Positions 1 through 6,164 of a stretch of DNA of 8,491 nucleotides are shown here, piece by piece. The position numbers were made by a program, and so were the translations under genes. Numbering within the stretch: the first letter of the stretch is position 1; every line of letters begins with the position of its first letter. This stretch comes from Gammaproteobacteria bacterium (GTDB lineage: Bacteria > Pseudomonadota > Gammaproteobacteria > GCA-001735895), in contig QIJI01000146.1 in NCBI GenBank assembly GCA_003231795.1, positions 1 through 8,491 on the forward strand. Reading direction: 5' to 3'. The notes under the pieces were generated by a model. The model was not told the origin of the DNA. It saw only the letters and a program-made list of their open reading frames with translations, and did no database searches.

Positions 1-6
1 TCCGAT

Positions 7-28
7 CTGTTTCAATTAGTGTTAACAG
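7..28. promoter_or_regulatory. Possible operator: short inverted repeat upstream of the TetR gene
   Basis: CTGTT at 7-11 is the reverse complement of AACAG at 24-28, separated by 12 bases and ending 6 bases before the regulator's ATG. TetR-type proteins often repress their own gene through such a site. The arms are only 5 bases, so this could be chance. Confidence 0.2.
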
Positions 29-34
29 GCCCCA

Positions 35-622
35 ATGAAACGCAGCCGAATACTGACCGAACAGCGAATTCTCGACGCACTCGGGAAAATTCTTCTCGAA
101 CAGGGCTATGCCGAAATCGGTATTAATGCAATTTCGCGCCAGGCTGGATGCGACAAGGTTTTGATCTATCGCTATTTCGGTGGAATGGCCGAACTGCTGC
201 TTGCCTTCGCTCAAACCACCAGCCTGTGGTGGGAAGTCGACGAAATCATCACCGAATCAGCGGCAGAATGCGCTGACATTCCGCTCCCCGACTTTTTACA
301 ATTACTCCTCAACCGCTATGTCGAGGCGCTCGAATCACGACCTCTAACTCTCGAAATAATGGCCTGGGAAATGTCGTCGCAAAACAACCTGACCCAACAT
401 CTGTCGCGCGTCCGCAGCGAAAGCGGTATGCAACTGGTCAAACGAATTCGTCTCTATTATCAGCAACCCAATATCGATATCGGGGGAGTACTGGGCGTTT
501 TCGGCGCTGCTGTCAACTACCTGATAATTCGCACCCGGAACCAGTCGCTGCAATACAAGACCGAAGAGTGGTGGCGTCTGCAACAGACCATAGCCAAACT
601 TCTGCAATCTTATGCCGATTGA
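35..622 (+). CDS. TetR/AcrR family transcriptional regulator
   Basis: A 195-residue protein, the usual length for TetR repressors. Residues about 8-57 form the DNA-binding domain: a first helix (RILDALGKILLEQGY), then the helix-turn-helix (INAISRQAGCDKVLIYRYF), with the characteristic Y-R-Y-F followed by a short helix (MAELLLAF). The rest, about 58-195, is helical and would be the ligand-binding and dimerisation part; it has no motif that tells me the effector. The start is the first ATG, only 34 bases into the window, so the promoter is mostly outside. No good ribosome binding site is visible. The next gene is 156 bases downstream on the same strand and no terminator is seen, so the target genes may lie on either side. 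TetR-family assignment is firm; target and ligand are unknown. Confidence 0.9.
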   Translation: MKRSRILTEQRILDALGKILLEQGYAEIGINAISRQAGCDKVLIYRYFGGMAELLLAFAQTTSLWWEVDEIITESAAECADIPLPDFLQLLLNRYVEALESRPLTLEIMAWEMSSQNNLTQHLSRVRSESGMQLVKRIRLYYQQPNIDIGGVLGVFGAAVNYLIIRTRNQSLQYKTEEWWRLQQTIAKLLQSYAD

Positions 623-778
623 AAAAGCAGTCGTATTAACCCGGAAATTTCACAAATCTGCGCCAGGATCGCGCAGGATATTGTTTTCACAAGGAACAAT
701 CGAGAGAGTCTCGTATCGACGATTCCGAGCGACTGAGAAAATATTTCTTGTGGAATCAATAGACTAGCGAGACGGCGC

Positions 779-1288
779 ATGAATTGTGAATTTTCCGGGT
801 TAAGACTTGCGCAAGTCGACTGCAACGAGTTATGCAATCTGTTAGCCAGATTCGGAATCGAACTGAGGCATTGCGATGAAGCGCAGCCGATTCCAGCCAG
901 CTATTGGGGTGACGACGAAGCCGGCCTCCGGGGCAATCATCTGTACGCCCGTGCCGACACGCCATTACATTCGATTTTGCATGAATCCAGCCATTACATC
1001 TGCATGGATTCCCAGCGACGCCTGCGCGTCGATCGAGACGCCGGTAGCGACGATGCCGAAGAAAGCGCGGTTTGCTACCTGCAGGTCCTGTTGTCCGATC
1101 ACCTCAACTGTGTCGGGCGCAAGCGTCTGTTCGCCGATATGGACGCCTGGGGATACAGTTTCCGTCTCCAATCGAGCCAGGCCTGGTTCGAAAACGATGC
1201 CGAGGATGCACGCACCTGGCTATACCGAAATGGCTTGATAAATGATCAGGGTTTGACCTACCGCCTGGCTCATATTTTAGTCGCCTGA
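779..1288 (+). CDS. Uncharacterised protein with HExxH zinc-protease-like motif
   Basis: A 169-residue soluble protein with no signal peptide or membrane segment. I do not recognise a named family. It has a clear HExxH motif: H68-E-S-S-H72 within the helix-like stretch LHSILHESSHYICMD. About 22 residues later comes an acidic helix (DDAEESAVCYLQVLL, E94/E95), which is where gluzincin-type and ImmA/IrrE-type (DUF955-like) metalloproteases place their third zinc ligand. The region before the motif (NHLYARADTPLHSILHE) also resembles the strand-helix lead-in of those folds. The C-terminal third (about 125-169) is aromatic-rich, with no motif known to me. ATG 779 is the first possible ATG after an in-frame TGA at 734-736; the ribosome binding site is weak. 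Zinc binding and proteolysis are inferred, not shown. It stands between the TetR gene and the stator operon with no obvious link to either. Confidence 0.75.
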   Translation: MNCEFSGLRLAQVDCNELCNLLARFGIELRHCDEAQPIPASYWGDDEAGLRGNHLYARADTPLHSILHESSHYICMDSQRRLRVDRDAGSDDAEESAVCYLQVLLSDHLNCVGRKRLFADMDAWGYSFRLQSSQAWFENDAEDARTWLYRNGLINDQGLTYRLAHILVA

Positions 1289-1328
1289 TAAATCAATATA
1301 CCCCCGATCAATTAATCCACGATCTGAC

Positions 1329-1355
1329 TAAAGATATTATCCCCGCGACCGATAC
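1329..1355 (+). promoter_or_regulatory. Sigma-28 (FliA) type promoter of the stator operon
   Basis: The sequence TAAAGATA at 1329-1336, an 11-base spacer, then ACCGATAC at 1348-1355 matches the enterobacterial FliA consensus TAAAGTTT-N11-GCCGATAA at 6 of 8 bases in each box, with exact spacing and intact TAAA and CCGATA cores. It lies about 78 bases before the true pomA start. Sigma-28 control is what is expected for late flagellar genes such as stators. Nothing comparable was noticed before the preceding gene. Confidence 0.7.
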
Positions 1356-1420
1356 CCTGACTACGAGCAGGCGTGTATTTCTGCAGAATATTTCACAACC
1401 GCAAAAGTATCAAAGCAAGC

Positions 1421-1425
1421 AGGAG
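1421..1425 (+). promoter_or_regulatory. Ribosome binding site that sets the pomA start
   Basis: AGGAG sits 7 bases before GTG 1433. No comparable site precedes the upstream in-frame GTG at 1373. This decides the start of pomA. Confidence 0.8.
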
Positions 1426-1432
1426 TAATTGG

Positions 1433-2188
1433 GTGGATATCGCATCAATCGTCGGATTTGTACTGGCTTATATTATCTTGGCAGTCGCCATCAGTATGGG
1501 CGGTCCTTTCGGCATTTTCGTCAATTATCCATCGTTGCTTGTTGTAATTGGTGGAACCTTTGCGGTGACCTTGATGCGCGTCACCATGGGTAATTTCCTC
1601 GGATCATTTAAAATCGGCCTGAAAGGGTTTTTCTACCGTCTCGATGCGCCGCAAAGCTTGATCGATGAATCCGTGGAGCTGGCCAATATTGCGCGCAAGG
1701 AAGGCATCCTGGCGCTGGAAGGACGCGAAATTAGTAATGACTTTCTGCAACGCGGAATCGGCCTGTGCATTGATGGCCATGCACCAGAAATAGTCAAAGG
1801 CCTACTCGTCAAAGATATCAACATGTCGATTGAACGCCATTCGGTCGGCGCCGACATGTTCAAGGCAATGGCGGTTTACGCGCCTGCAATGGGAATGATC
1901 GGTACCCTCATTGGTCTGGTACAAATGCTCGCCAACATGTCTGACCCTGCCGCGATTGGACCTGCGATGGCGGTTGCGCTGCTGACTACGCTTTATGGCG
2001 CCGTTATCGCCAATGCCTTCGCCTCACCACTGGCAGACAAACTAATTCTGATAAGCGGCTACGAGAAACTCAACAAGAACCTGATTCTGGAATCGATCAG
2101 CGGCATTCAGGAAGGCACCAATCCACGTGTATTAAAACAAATGCTCAACACCTACCTGCCCGAAAGCAAGCGGCAAGAAGACGAATAG
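1433..2188 (+). CDS. pomA: Flagellar stator protein PomA (MotA family, Na+-type)
   Basis: A 251-residue inner-membrane protein; with PomB it forms the ion-conducting stator that drives the flagellar rotor. Four membrane segments are visible, at about 3-22, 31-50, 144-167 and 175-200, with a large cytoplasmic loop between the second and third. Counting from GTG 1433, the loop charges that contact FliG are R88, K89 and E96, and the ion-path threonines are T158 and T186; these numbers coincide with those known for Vibrio PomA, supporting both the Na+-type call and this start. The TM3 motif YAPAMGMIGTLIGLVQML is typical of the family. Residue 31 is Asn, where I recall Vibrio PomA having Asp31. 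The in-frame GTG 1373 would add 20 residues with no membrane character and has no ribosome binding site. First gene of a four-gene operon. Confidence 0.93.
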   Translation: MDIASIVGFVLAYIILAVAISMGGPFGIFVNYPSLLVVIGGTFAVTLMRVTMGNFLGSFKIGLKGFFYRLDAPQSLIDESVELANIARKEGILALEGREISNDFLQRGIGLCIDGHAPEIVKGLLVKDINMSIERHSVGADMFKAMAVYAPAMGMIGTLIGLVQMLANMSDPAAIGPAMAVALLTTLYGAVIANAFASPLADKLILISGYEKLNKNLILESISGIQEGTNPRVLKQMLNTYLPESKRQEDE

Positions 2189-2197
2189 GCCCGCTTG

Positions 2198-3121
2198 ATG
2201 AGCGAGGAATGCGAATGTCCACCCTGCGAAGCAGGCTTGCCCCCCTGGCTCGCAACTTTCGCAGACATGATGTCACTGCTCATGTGCTTTTTCGTATTGC
2301 TTCTATCGTTTGCGGAAATGGATGTTCTCAAGTACAAGCAGGTGGCCGGGGCATTAAAAACGGCCTTTGGTGTACAACGAACTATTAAAGCCACTGAAAT
2401 ACCGAAAGGTACCAGCATCATCGCCAAACAGTATAGTCCCGGCACGCCAACCGAAGTCACGCCGCTTGAAATCATGCGCGAACAGACCACCGACGACACC
2501 AAGACTAATCTCGATTATAACGATTCCGAGTCTAAAAACGATGGTGGTGCAGGCGAGTCGGATGCGGAAGTTATCGCACAACAAATAGCCGAACGCGAAG
2601 CACAGGAACAGGCCGCACAGGAACAGGCCGAAGAACTACAGGAAGAACTGGCTGAAGCGATTGGCGATGGCTTGCTCGAAGTCGAAGCTTACAACGATCG
2701 GGTGCTGATTCGAATTCGCGAACGCGGATCATTCAGCTCAGGGCGTGCCGAATTGAAACAGGATTTTCTTCCGATACTGCTATTGATCGCAGAAGTTCTC
2801 AACGCCCGCGAGGGGCGTTTTGTCATCGCAGGCCATACCGACGATATTCCGATCGAAACGAGTAGATTTCGCTCCAACTGGGATTTATCGTCTGCGCGAG
2901 CAGCGAGCGTAGTTCACTTTTTCATCCGCGAAGGTAATGTCGATCCGGAACGGATGGAAATCCGGGCCCTGGCCGACAATGAACCGTTAGTTCCCAACGA
3001 CAGCTGGGAAAACCGGGCGCAGAATCGTCGCGTCGAAATCAGTGTGTTGCATGGTAATAGACACTCGATTGAAAAGGAATCTCCAGCTTACAACGTCGAC
3101 TACGTCAACCCTGCGGGCTAA
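2198..3121 (+). CDS. pomB: Flagellar stator protein PomB (MotB family, OmpA-like)
   Basis: A 307-residue partner of PomA. The short Cys/Pro-rich N-terminus leads into one membrane helix (about 18-38, FADMMSLLMCFFVLLLSF). D23 is the ion-binding aspartate, equivalent to Vibrio PomB Asp24, and the helix has the Na+-type character of PomB rather than H+-type MotB. Residues about 40-57 match the plug segment. A long variable linker follows, ending in a Glu/Gln/Ala-rich helix (about 122-155). The OmpA-like peptidoglycan-binding domain covers about 165-285, with FSSGRAEL at 179-186, GHTDD at 212-216 and NRRVEI at 276-281. ATG 2198 is preferred over the adjacent TTG 2195; AGG at 2187-2189 can serve as a ribosome binding site. 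It begins 9 bases after pomA. A Na+ motor of this type would need MotX/MotY-like T-ring proteins, which are not in the window. Confidence 0.93.
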   Translation: MSEECECPPCEAGLPPWLATFADMMSLLMCFFVLLLSFAEMDVLKYKQVAGALKTAFGVQRTIKATEIPKGTSIIAKQYSPGTPTEVTPLEIMREQTTDDTKTNLDYNDSESKNDGGAGESDAEVIAQQIAEREAQEQAAQEQAEELQEELAEAIGDGLLEVEAYNDRVLIRIRERGSFSSGRAELKQDFLPILLLIAEVLNAREGRFVIAGHTDDIPIETSRFRSNWDLSSARAASVVHFFIREGNVDPERMEIRALADNEPLVPNDSWENRAQNRRVEISVLHGNRHSIEKESPAYNVDYVNPAG

Positions 3122-3126
3122 AGTTC

Positions 3127-3696
3127 ATGGACAAAGAAAGACGGCGATTTTTTCGGATTGAGGACGAGGTTGAGCTGACCTGTAGACCAATCGATATGGA
3201 GCAAACCGATAGCATCCTCAGTAATTTCTGGGACAATGAACATACGCTTTCAATTCGCAACAACTTCAACTTCCAAATCGAACAGCAGATTACCGATTTT
3301 CAAAAAATAGAAAGCAACAATCCCGAACTCGGACGCTATCTATCGATGCTACAAAACCAGGTCGATCGACTCACCGCAAAGCTGATCGATGATGAATTTG
3401 ACCAATCACTAACAACCACAACAGCCAGCCTGAGTGCACAGGGCATTTCATTTGACTGCAACCAGGATCCGCTGCTCGATTCGCTGATGGAATTTAATTT
3501 GAAACTACTGCCGTCAGGTTTGAGGCTGGTAATCATAGCCCGCGTTGTCCAAATCGAGATATCAACAAAGCATACTAAATTCAATCACCGAATATCACTC
3601 GACTTTGAACATCTGCATGAAACCGATCGTGAGCTGCTGATCAAGCATATTCACGGCAAACAGATGGAGTCGTTAAGTATCGCGCAGGACTTATAA
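3127..3696 (+). CDS. PilZ-type c-di-GMP receptor with helical insertion
   Basis: A 189-residue cytoplasmic protein. The N-terminus, ERRRFFRIEDEVELTC, carries the PilZ RxxxR motif (R6-x3-R10) followed by the first strand. The second half of the signature appears only at residues 101-106 as SLSAQG, then ISF; the usual form is (D/N)xSxxG, so the first acidic position is Ser here. Beta-rich sequence then runs to about 162 (MEFNLKLLP, LVIIARVVQIE, HRISLDFEHL), ending in a helix (ETDRELLIKHIH). Between the two motifs lies an insertion of about 75 residues, rich in polar and heptad-like positions (IEQQITDFQKIE, YLSMLQNQVDRLTAKLIDD), likely a long helix or coiled coil. This recalls the atypical tetrameric PilZ (tPilZ) proteins. 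It is 5 bases behind pomB and 3 before the next gene. A role tuning the stator by c-di-GMP is inferred from position only. Confidence 0.8.
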   Translation: MDKERRRFFRIEDEVELTCRPIDMEQTDSILSNFWDNEHTLSIRNNFNFQIEQQITDFQKIESNNPELGRYLSMLQNQVDRLTAKLIDDEFDQSLTTTTASLSAQGISFDCNQDPLLDSLMEFNLKLLPSGLRLVIIARVVQIEISTKHTKFNHRISLDFEHLHETDRELLIKHIHGKQMESLSIAQDL

Positions 3697-3699
3697 TTA

Positions 3700-5133
3700 A
3701 TGACCGATCAAGCTGCTGCTCAACAATGGTTGTCGTCCCATCAAGGCACTATTCCCGCGCTCGACATTCACCATCGCGAGGCACTTCTGCATCTAACCAA
3801 TCAGAATCGTACACGCGGCGACCTGGCGGCAATCATTGCGCGCGATCCCGGTATGAGTATTTCGCTCTATTTGCTGGTCAATGGGCGCTTACACAAAAGC
3901 GGCAAATGCGGCGTAGATACCCTTGGCACGGCGCTTGGTTTGCTCGGCGATGACGCAATCAAGAATTTCCTGCAGCAACATAAAGTACTCAGCAGAACTC
4001 ACGCTGACGCGCCAACGCGTCAGTCCTATCAACAGTTGGTGAGTCGTTGTTACCACGCACAAGCCCAACTGGATGGCTTCATCAGTATCCAGCGCGTGCA
4101 GGCAATCGATGAAGTACGCGAAGCGGCTCTGCTAGTCAATGTCGCCGAGTTCTACCTGTGCCTGTACGATCACGCCAATTACCAGCGATATCTGCAACAA
4201 ATTCAGACCAGCGGAAACCCCGGCGAAGTTGCCAGGGTCTTCAACTTCGAATTCAAATCACTCGGTCAATTGCTGGCAAAACAACTGGCGCTGCCCGAAC
4301 TGGTATCCGAGATTCAGACCTGCAATCAAGGCGGACTCAAGCCACGCTTGATTGCACTCGCATCGGAAGTCGCTGCGCAAGCTGAACTCGGCTGGCAGCT
4401 TATTGCAATGAAATCGATCGAGAAGAAATGTGCCGACTATCTAAACAAACCCGCCAAAGGTTATTATCGTCAGTTGCAGCAGAGCGCAGTCATTGCTGCC
4501 AAAAATTGTCCTTTAGCGGATGTATTTCCGGCTGCGGCTCGACTAATTCTGTTAGATCGGTCCGGACCGGTGGTGCAGTCGGCTGCACCTGTCAAGTCGC
4601 AGACTGTCACACCGGCTCCCGATCTTGCTGCTCAAATGAAGACGCTACTTAAATCTCCCAACACCGATCAGACCCGGTTGCTGGATACGTTACTGCAACA
4701 CCTGCATAGTGATCTGCAATTGTCACCGGTGGTATACCTGATGCTATCGTCGGACAAACGTAAACTCACAGCGCGCATGGGCAAAGGAATCGATCCTGAT
4801 TCTGCGATCAGAAACCTGGCTATTGATATTACCAGGGAAGGCATTCTAAAATCGCTGATCGCGAAACCACAGGCGCTATTGATCGACGCAGAAAAGTACC
4901 GTAAATTTGAAGGCTTGATTCCGTCCAGTATCAAGACCGCATTTGATCCTGAAAATCTGTTTTTAATGTCGCTATACGTTGACGATAAACCCCGAGGTTT
5001 AGTCATTTGCAATCCGGGTGTCGATCACAGCGAGCCCGATCAGACAAGCTATTTCAAATTCCGGGCCGCCATCCAACTTGCAGCCAAAGCGCTCACCTGT
5101 CAGCTAAAACGGGGGCAGCGTTCTGCTGCATAA
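3700..5133 (+). CDS. HDOD domain protein with C-terminal GAF-like domain
   Basis: A 477-residue soluble signalling protein. Residues about 15-230 fit the HDOD fold: TIPALDIHHREAL, then LAAIIARDPGMSISLYLLVNG at 42-62, then VDTLGTALGLLGDDAIKNF at 72-90. As is usual for HDOD, the HD metal residues are not kept; the corresponding helix reads LLVNVAEFYLCLYDH. A helical region to about 287 and a Pro/Ala/Val/Thr-rich linker (about 288-310) lead to a second domain at about 325-470. Alternating strands and helices there (VVYLMLSSDKRKLTARMG, NLFLMSLYVDDKPRGLVICN) resemble a GAF sensor domain; its ligand is unknown. AGGA at 3686-3689 is a usable ribosome binding site. It is the last gene of the stator operon. 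Its final 41 bases overlap the end of the convergent LysR gene. The HDOD call is solid, the GAF call moderate. Confidence 0.82.
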   Translation: MTDQAAAQQWLSSHQGTIPALDIHHREALLHLTNQNRTRGDLAAIIARDPGMSISLYLLVNGRLHKSGKCGVDTLGTALGLLGDDAIKNFLQQHKVLSRTHADAPTRQSYQQLVSRCYHAQAQLDGFISIQRVQAIDEVREAALLVNVAEFYLCLYDHANYQRYLQQIQTSGNPGEVARVFNFEFKSLGQLLAKQLALPELVSEIQTCNQGGLKPRLIALASEVAAQAELGWQLIAMKSIEKKCADYLNKPAKGYYRQLQQSAVIAAKNCPLADVFPAAARLILLDRSGPVVQSAAPVKSQTVTPAPDLAAQMKTLLKSPNTDQTRLLDTLLQHLHSDLQLSPVVYLMLSSDKRKLTARMGKGIDPDSAIRNLAIDITREGILKSLIAKPQALLIDAEKYRKFEGLIPSSIKTAFDPENLFLMSLYVDDKPRGLVICNPGVDHSEPDQTSYFKFRAAIQLAAKALTCQLKRGQRSAA

Positions 5134-6031
5134 TCCCGACGCCGGTTTCAACCAGCCAGTTGCGTAAATGTCGAGCGGCATCGGATAGCGGACGTTGCTC
5201 ATCCCAGGACAGATAATAGGAGCCCGGTGCCGCCATTTCCATAGATCCGACGCGAACCAGCTTTCCGCGCTCGATCAAGGCCTCTACCTGTGAATGCCAT
5301 CCCAGTGCAATACCCTGATTTTCTTCGGCCGCCTGCAACGCAACCACATAGTTGTTGAAACGCCGGAATTTAACCGTTGAAAGATCGCAACCCCACTGTG
5401 ACAGCCAACTATCCCATCCCGTCCAGGCCGGATCGACACCATCAAGCCTGAGTAACGGGTAGTTGAGTAACTGTTGCGGTAACGAAATATCACGACTGAC
5501 TGCAAACTCACAGCCACACACCGGGTAGATTCGATCATTAAATAATTTGAGCGTCCGCTCAGAGCGCCAGTTCCCATCACCATAGCGGATTCGTAAATCA
5601 GCATTTACAAATCCAGGATCCGTCGGATTGTCAGAAATCGCATGATTCAGATTGATTTCGGGATGCTGTTGCCAGAAAGCACCGAGTCGCGGCATCAACC
5701 AAAGCGATGCAAAAGCAGTAGTCGCGGCGATGGTTACATCCGATTCACGCGCTCTTGTCCTGAGTGCCTGACACAGTTTGCCTATCTGTTGAAAGCTGCT
5801 GCTTAACACCTGCATCAGATCGATTCCGTCGCTGGTCAATTCGACACCACGATAGTGGCGATTGAAAAGTTGGCAATTGAGTTCGGTTTCGAGCAATTTG
5901 ACCTGGCGACTGACCGCACCCAGAGTAACCCCGAGTTCGCTTGCGGCAGCGGTAAAACTCCCCAGTCTTGCACAGGCATCAAAGGTATTGAGCCCGGTAA
6001 GGCTCGGAAGCTGATAAAAACGGCGTGCCAT
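5093..6031 (-). CDS. LysR-family regulator, GcvA-like
   Basis: A 312-residue regulator. Residues about 8-67 are the winged helix-turn-helix: LPSLTGLNTFDACARLGSFT, AAASELGVTLGAVSRQVKLLE, then LFNRHYRGVELTSDG. A linker helix follows, then the periplasmic-binding-protein-like effector domain from about 95 to 300. The signature FASLWLMPRLGAFWQQHPEI near residue 107 is typical of the GcvA/AmpR-like subgroup. The gene reads away from the Rieske oxygenase across 133 bases containing two inverted repeats, the classical arrangement for a LysR protein that controls the neighbouring divergent gene and itself. No clear ribosome binding site precedes its ATG. Its 3' end overlaps the HDOD gene by 41 bases, so transcription of the two could interfere. 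The effector is unknown; the oxygenase substrate or product is the natural candidate. Confidence 0.92.
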   Translation of the reverse strand: MARRFYQLPSLTGLNTFDACARLGSFTAAASELGVTLGAVSRQVKLLETELNCQLFNRHYRGVELTSDGIDLMQVLSSSFQQIGKLCQALRTRARESDVTIAATTAFASLWLMPRLGAFWQQHPEINLNHAISDNPTDPGFVNADLRIRYGDGNWRSERTLKLFNDRIYPVCGCEFAVSRDISLPQQLLNYPLLRLDGVDPAWTGWDSWLSQWGCDLSTVKFRRFNNYVVALQAAEENQGIALGWHSQVEALIERGKLVRVGSMEMAAPGSYYLSWDEQRPLSDAARHLRNWLVETGVGIMQQNAAPVLADR

Positions 6032-6043
6032 AGATTCTAAGAC

Positions 6044-6058
6044 TTTACTTAAAGTAAA
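6044..6058. promoter_or_regulatory. Inverted repeat, probable LysR operator (regulator-proximal)
   Basis: TTTACTT-A-AAGTAAA is a perfect palindrome with 7-base arms and a single central base. It begins 13 bases upstream of the LysR ATG on the minus strand, where binding could repress the regulator's own transcription. The TTTAC...GTAAA core recurs in the second site near the oxygenase. Confidence 0.5.
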
Positions 6059-6115
6059 CCATTATTGAAGATTTTTAATATTGCCAAAAACCATAATTCA
6101 TTGCAATGTCTACCA

Positions 6116-6136
6116 TACAGTAGATTTTACTGTAAA
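6116..6136. promoter_or_regulatory. Inverted repeat, probable LysR operator (oxygenase-proximal)
   Basis: TACAGTA-GATTT-TACTGTA (6116-6134) is a perfect inverted repeat with 7-base arms and contains the LysR T-N11-A pattern. Overlapping its right half is the smaller palindrome TTTAC-T-GTAAA (6126-6136), which shares its arms with the site at 6044-6058. The centres of the two sites are about 75-80 bases apart. The site is about 30-50 bases before the oxygenase start. Confidence 0.5.
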
Positions 6137-6151
6137 TATTGGCTTGAAATT

Positions 6152-6160
6152 AAAGGTAGG
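6152..6160 (+). promoter_or_regulatory. Ribosome binding site that sets the oxygenase start
   Basis: AAAGG at 6152-6156, 8 bases before ATG 6165, with a second AGG at 6158-6160. It supports ATG 6165 over TTG 6081, which would put the inverted repeat at 6116-6136 inside the coding region. Confidence 0.65.
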
Positions 6161-6164
6161 ACCC

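Noticed and set aside
1..123. Open frame from position 1 to TAA at about 121-123, possibly the tail of an upstream gene
   Set aside because: The encoded sequence is low in hydrophobic residues and shifted against the well-supported TetR frame, so it looks like a shadow frame. An upstream gene overlapping by about 90 bases is unlikely.
701..748. Small palindromes CGAGA-GAG-TCTCG (701-713) and AGAAA-ATA-TTTCT (736-748) upstream of the HExxH gene
   Set aside because: Five-base arms are expected by chance at this length; no promoter or regulator gives them support.
876..1238. Second plus-strand frame inside the HExxH gene, 120 codons
   Set aside because: Pro/Arg/Ser-rich shadow translation; the HExxH frame has coherent composition and a motif.
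2152..2502. Antisense open frame over the pomA/pomB junction
   Set aside because: It lies opposite strongly supported coding sequence and its product shows no recognisable domain.
4668..5012. Antisense open frame of 114 codons opposite the GAF-like domain
   Set aside because: Ser/Arg-rich shadow of the HDOD/GAF gene with no own start signals.
6065..6097. TTGAAG (6065-6070) and CATAAT (6092-6097) as a sigma-70 promoter for the oxygenase
   Set aside because: The 21-base spacing is too long for a normal promoter and no better pairing was found.
6081..6164. TTG start giving the oxygenase a 28-residue N-terminal extension
   Set aside because: It covers the palindromic operator region, lacks a ribosome binding site, and the extension is unlike the family; ATG 6165 has a good site.
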